Below are positions 22,571 through 26,303 of a DNA stretch of 26,303 nucleotides, piece after piece (position 1 is the first letter of the stretch; each line of letters opens with the position of its first letter). This stretch comes from M3007 sp046153695 (lineage in GTDB: Bacteria > Bacteroidota > Bacteroidia > Chitinophagales > Saprospiraceae), in NCBI GenBank assembly GCA_046153695.1, contig JBJXEZ010000019.1, positions 1 to 26,303 of the forward strand. Reading direction: 5' to 3'. A model generated the notes under the pieces. The model did not search any database. It was given only the letters and a program-made list of their open reading frames with translations, and had not been told where the DNA came from. Both the position numbers and the translations under genes were made by a program.

Positions 22571-22753
22571 TCAGAGACTTGCCCGCTCGACAGCATATAG
22601 TTTTTGGATCAGCGCGAGCACCGTTGTGGCATTTTCCCGGTCGACCGGCAATGCCTCGCCGGTTTGGCGCGGCCCCATGAGCAAAACGGCCTTGCCGCCC
22701 TGAATTTCAAGACTACACAATTTGGTAACGCTAACATAATACTGGCTTAGCAC
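22571..22753 (-). pseudogene. Walker-A-like remnant of an AAA_14 ATPase
   Basis: The minus frame reads EIQGGKAVLLMGPRQTG (22655-22705), close to the P-loop start KAVLLxGPRQTGKTT of AAA_14/DUF4143 ATPases. It then departs (EALPVDRENATTVLALIQKL) before the Lys-Thr-Thr of the motif. The N-terminus is also not family-like. It is probably a short decayed fragment. It has the same orientation as the DUF4143 remnant at 20617-21174, with the repeat array, the 169-aa gene, the MITE and the intron between. Confidence 0.4.
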
Positions 22754-22772
22754 CGCCCCACTGCACCCGCCA

Positions 22773-22780
22773 TAGGTTTG
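22773..22780 (+). promoter_or_regulatory. Possible -7 box for the PhoX gene
   Basis: TAGGTTTG is a perfect TAnnTTTG match, 41 nt before the ATG at 22822. No convincing -33 box is visible. Confidence 0.45.
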
Positions 22781-22821
22781 CTGGCTAATTCGGTTTTTTA
22801 CTTCACCAGCACTTTTATCTA

Positions 22822-25800
22822 ATGAAAAAACATCTATTGTTCATGCTACTGAGCTTGGTTGCTCATGTTGCAATTGCTCAACAAACCATTACTGTACAAG
22901 TGAGTACAGCCTCCGACGATCAGGAAGAATGGATCGCAGGTCCGGGGCAAACCAAAACCGTTGGTGACATGGATGCCGGTAGCTCGGACTTGGAGCTGGG
23001 CACGGAAGCCACAAACAACGGCGATCCGCAAGTGGTTGGTGTCCGGTTCACGGGCATTACCATCCCTGCTAATGCTCTCATCACAAGGGCGTATTTGCAG
23101 TTTCAGGTGGACAACACCAACAAGAATACCGACCCGTGCAACATTTGGATTAAGGCTCAAAACAGCGTGACCCCACCGACCTTTGAAACAACACCTTTTA
23201 ATATTACTACACGGCCAGCGCTTGCCGATTCTGTTTTTTGGGGAATTCCGGCAGGTACTTGGAATGCAATTGGTCAGAATGGCACCGATCAGCGTTCTGT
23301 TGATATTTCCAAGTTGGTTCAGCAACTCGTAAACCTCCCAGGATGGTCTTCCGGCAGCGCCATGGCCTTTTTCCTTTACGGTACCGGCTTGCGCGAAGCA
23401 GAATCATTTGACGGCCTGCCTGCGGGCGCGCCCAAATTGATCATTGAATTTATTCCCACAACCAATTTTACCACTCAGGTAGCAGCAGCCGATGACGATC
23501 AGGAAGAATGGATCGCAGGCCCGAACCAGACCAAGGTAGTCGGCTCTCTCGATGCGGGCAGTTCCGACCTTGAACTGGGCACCGAAGCGGTCAACAATGG
23601 CGACCCGCAAGTGGTCGGCATTCGATTTGTCAACTTGACTATCCCCAAAGGTGCCTTGATCAAATCGGCAAAAATTCAGTTTCAGGTAGACAACACGAAC
23701 AAGAACACCGACCCTTGTAACCTCTGGATCAAAACACAGTGGGATGCCAATCCGGTGACGTTTAATCCCAGTGTTCCTTTTAACATTTCGTCCCGACCCA
23801 CATCCCCTGATTCTGTCAACTGGTCTGTTCCAGCGGGCAGTTGGAATGTAATCGGCCAAAACGGAGCCGCCCAAACAACATCGGATTTGTCCAGTTTAGT
23901 ACAAGCGATGGTCAACCGTTCGGACTGGTCCAGTGGCAATGCAATGGCATTTTTTATTCGCGGTACCGGGTTGCGCGAGGCAGAGTCGCACGACGGCCTG
24001 CCCGCAGGCGCTCCCAAGTTGATCATTGACTACATCCCTACAACGACGGCAACGTTCCAGATCAGCGCACAGGAAGACGATTTGGAAGAGTGGATCGCAG
24101 GGCCGAACCAAACCAAAATTGTCGGTGAGATGGATGCCGGTAGTTCCGACCTGGAATTGGGTACCGAAGCGGCCAACAATGGCGATCCGCAAATTGTGGG
24201 TGTGCGTTTTGCAGGCATTAGCCTTCCAAAAGGCACCGTTGTCAGCAAAGCCTACTTGCAGTTTCAGGTGGACAACACGAACAAGAATACGGACCCTTGC
24301 AATATCTGGATCAAGGCGGAAAACAGCGATAATCCGGTTTCATACCAAACAACGCCGTTCAACATCACTTCACGGTCGTTCCTCCAGGATTCGGTTTATT
24401 GGGCCATTCCAGCGGGTAGCTGGAACGCAATCGGCCAAAACGGCCCGGCACAACAAAGCGCCGACATTACCCAGTTGGTTCAGTCGTTGGTAGACCGCGC
24501 CGGATGGACGGCAGGCAATGCCATGGCGTTTACCTTGCGAGGCTCGGGCCTTCGGGAGGCTGAATCCTACGACGGTCTGCCTGCAGGAGCAGCCAAATTG
24601 ATCATCGAATACCTGGGCGGCGGCGGCAACAACCCAACCCCCGGGAATGTAACAATCGCATACCCGGTGCCTCGCAAAAGCGGTTGGTCTTATCTGGATA
24701 CCGGAGTTGATCCCGGCGCAAACTGGAAAAGCATCAATTTTAATGACACGACCTGGACAGCGGGAGCAGCACCGCTCGGTTATGGCTTTAATTCACTTGG
24801 TACCACCGTTTCATTCGGGCCGAATGCCAATGCCAAACATATCACCACCTATTTCCGCAAACGGATCACGGTAGCCGATGTGGCTGCTCTCCCGGCACAA
24901 CTGGAAATGCAAGTGCGCCATGATGACGGTGTGGTGGTGTATGTCAACGGAACCGAAGTGAACCGTATCAATATGCCCGCAGGTGCTGTTTCCAACACGA
25001 CATTGGCGAGTGCCAATCTGGAAGGAAATCGCGAATTAGCGTACATCACCTTCGAAATTCCAAAAACAGCACTCGTCAATGGCGAAAATGTTATCGCTGC
25101 CGAAGTACACCAGGTTGCTGCCAATAACGATGATTTGGTGTTCGACCTGTCGCTGGTTAATCCAGTTGGCACGAGCAACCCGACTGCATTGGGTTGTATT
25201 GATCCCGATGACAAGCACATTGCCTGCTTTACGTCATTGATACCGAGAGAACAAAATGAAGTCATGGAGATTCCGTCCTCCACTCATGCGTTCCAGTTCA
25301 TTCATTTCTCTGGAACGCCCTATACACTTGGAGGTGGCAACACCCCCGGAAGTTTTGACTTCACCGGGTATGTTCCAGCCAACGGCAATAACAGCCGCGG
25401 TGGCCACCTTTCGATCAACCACGAAATCGGCGGCCTCAATGGCGGTGTGTCTATTTTGGACATCAGCTATGCCAATGCCACCGGTTTGTGGAAAGTAGAC
25501 ACATCCGGCGCTGTTGATTTTAATGTGGTGGCCAAAACTCAGCAAAACTGCTCTGGCACGGTAACCCCGTGGGGGACCGTCATCACCTGCGAAGAAGATG
25601 CCCCCTCAAGCGGCGATGCCAACGGTGACGGCTATATTGATATCGGCTGGAACGTTGAAATTGACCCGCTCACCAGAAAAGTACGCGACTACGGCAATGG
25701 CCCCGCCAAATTGTGGGCAATGGGTCGCATGGAACACGAAAATGTGGTCGTAGCCAATGATAGAAAAACAGTTTATCAGGGCGAAGACAACTCAACGGGT

Positions 25801-26303
25801 GCTATTTACAAATTTATCGCAGACACCCCGGAGAACTTGTCCAGCGGCAAACTCTACGTCCTGAAACTGAACCAACCCTTAGTTAATGGTGAACCAACCG
25901 GCACAACCGGCACTTGGGTACTCGTTCCCAATACAACGGTGCAGGAACGCAATACGGTAAAACAGTTTGCTGATGCCAATGGAACCACCTTTAACGGCAT
26001 TGAAGATGTGGAAATCAATCCGTTGACTGGCGATATCTACTTCGCTGTCAAGGGATTTGGTCGCACATATTCCTTCAAAGACAACGGAACCACGTTGAGC
26101 AACTTCAAAACCTTTGTTGGAGGAAAAGCATACCGGGTAACTATCGGCAATGAAGTAGTCACCGAAGACTGGGGTGCCGGCAACGACAACCTCACGTTCG
26201 ACGAGCGCGGCAACCTCTGGGTTTTGCAAGACGGCGGTAACAACTACGTTTGGGTGGTTCGCCCCGACCACACCCAAGTCGCTCCGAAAGTGGAGATTTT
26301 CAT
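22822..26303 (+). CDS. Large secreted PhoX-like (DUF839) phosphatase with three tandem N-terminal modules, 3' incomplete
   Basis: The frame opens with a signal peptide (MKKHLLFMLLSLVAHVAIAQ) and stays open for about 1160 codons to the window edge. Three tandem modules of ~193 residues fill about 23-600, each with D-x-EEWIAGPNQTK, SSDLELGTEA, NNGDPQVVG, FQVDNTNKNTDPC and GLREAES-x-DGLPAGAPKLII. They resemble DNRLRE/CBM96-type beta-sandwiches. A linker (GGGGNNPTPG) leads to a galactose-binding-like jelly roll (about 605-775; DTGVDPGANWKSINFNDTTW, VRHDDGVVVYVNGTEV). From ~785 is a PhoX domain: GGHLSINHEIGG, WGTVITCEEDAPS (C923, E924, E925), GRMEHENVVV (E971), VYQGEDNSTGAIYKF and IEDVEINPLTGDIYFA. 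PhoX enzymes are Ca/Fe-dependent extracellular alkaline phosphatases. A T9SS tail would be expected beyond the edge. Confidence 0.85.
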   Translation, partial: MKKHLLFMLLSLVAHVAIAQQTITVQVSTASDDQEEWIAGPGQTKTVGDMDAGSSDLELGTEATNNGDPQVVGVRFTGITIPANALITRAYLQFQVDNTNKNTDPCNIWIKAQNSVTPPTFETTPFNITTRPALADSVFWGIPAGTWNAIGQNGTDQRSVDISKLVQQLVNLPGWSSGSAMAFFLYGTGLREAESFDGLPAGAPKLIIEFIPTTNFTTQVAAADDDQEEWIAGPNQTKVVGSLDAGSSDLELGTEAVNNGDPQVVGIRFVNLTIPKGALIKSAKIQFQVDNTNKNTDPCNLWIKTQWDANPVTFNPSVPFNISSRPTSPDSVNWSVPAGSWNVIGQNGAAQTTSDLSSLVQAMVNRSDWSSGNAMAFFIRGTGLREAESHDGLPAGAPKLIIDYIPTTTATFQISAQEDDLEEWIAGPNQTKIVGEMDAGSSDLELGTEAANNGDPQIVGVRFAGISLPKGTVVSKAYLQFQVDNTNKNTDPCNIWIKAENSDNPVSYQTTPFNITSRSFLQDSVYWAIPAGSWNAIGQNGPAQQSADITQLVQSLVDRAGWTAGNAMAFTLRGSGLREAESYDGLPAGAAKLIIEYLGGGGNNPTPGNVTIAYPVPRKSGWSYLDTGVDPGANWKSINFNDTTWTAGAAPLGYGFNSLGTTVSFGPNANAKHITTYFRKRITVADVAALPAQLEMQVRHDDGVVVYVNGTEVNRINMPAGAVSNTTLASANLEGNRELAYITFEIPKTALVNGENVIAAEVHQVAANNDDLVFDLSLVNPVGTSNPTALGCIDPDDKHIACFTSLIPREQNEVMEIPSSTHAFQFIHFSGTPYTLGGGNTPGSFDFTGYVPANGNNSRGGHLSINHEIGGLNGGVSILDISYANATGLWKVDTSGAVDFNVVAKTQQNCSGTVTPWGTVITCEEDAPSSGDANGDGYIDIGWNVEIDPLTRKVRDYGNGPAKLWAMGRMEHENVVVANDRKTVYQGEDNSTGAIYKFIADTPENLSSGKLYVLKLNQPLVNGEPTGTTGTWVLVPNTTVQERNTVKQFADANGTTFNGIEDVEINPLTGDIYFAVKGFGRTYSFKDNGTTLSNFKTFVGGKAYRVTIGNEVVTEDWGAGNDNLTFDERGNLWVLQDGGNNYVWVVRPDHTQVAPKVEIF
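22885..24612 (+). repeat. Three tandem ~580-bp repeats in the PhoX gene
   Basis: The landmark GACGAT in front of the EEWIAGP codons falls at 22915, 23494 and 24076, so the unit is 579 and then 582 bp (193 and 194 codons). Blocks such as TTTCAGGTGGACAACAC and GGCGATCCGCAA are nearly identical between units, pointing to fairly recent duplication or ongoing gene conversion. Confidence 0.9.

Overview
The window looks like chromosomal DNA of a Bacteroidota bacterium, probably from the Saprospirales/Chitinophagales part of the phylum (the order is inference). The main support is a type IX secretion system (T9SS) sortase, PorU, together with two secreted proteins that end in T9SS sorting tails. Bacteroidota-type -7 boxes (TAnnTTTG) precede several genes. 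GC content is moderate.

Layout. (1) 1-2360 is a wreckage zone. It holds a diversity-generating retroelement (DGR) remnant: a truncated accessory ORF fused to an Asn-codon-rich template repeat, with no reverse transcriptase. Next comes an Rpn/PD-(D/E)XK nuclease gene bracketed by two copies of a dispersed repeat. Last is a UPF0175 antitoxin-like gene whose PIN-toxin partner is cut short by the end of a small mobile repeat. (2) 2487-6086 (minus strand) carries two secreted T9SS cargo genes: a dockerin/cohesin-like multidomain protein and a DUF1028 protein. (3) 6370-12319 (minus strand) reads, in transcription order, ECF sigma factor, a one-pass-membrane/beta-barrel protein, then PorU. This is a plausible regulatory-plus-sortase operon for T9SS. 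(4) 12591-18377 is mostly housekeeping: serA and a WD40 gene (plus), then a DUF547 lipoprotein and uvrA (minus). (5) 18421-22753 is a second accessory zone: a 41-aa membrane peptide, an SRPBCC gene cut by an ISAs1-family insertion sequence, a DUF4143-type ATPase that has lost its AAA core, an array of twelve 21-bp units, an unknown 169-aa helical protein, a 91-bp MITE with a perfect 9-bp target duplication, a terminator followed immediately by the 5' part of a group II intron, and a Walker-A-like remnant. (6) 22822 to the right edge is an incomplete gene for a very large secreted PhoX-type phosphatase with three tandem ~193-aa modules at its N-terminus.

How the parts connect. The sigma factor, barrel protein and PorU probably act on the export pathway that the two CTD-bearing proteins here use, and perhaps the PhoX protein too, whose C-terminus lies outside the window. 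The two accessory zones are dominated by decayed mobile or defence-like DNA. A small element family with ends resembling GAGCGTGTTTAAATTT occurs at four places and links otherwise unrelated intergenic regions. All family assignments come from reading motifs by eye; no database search was run.
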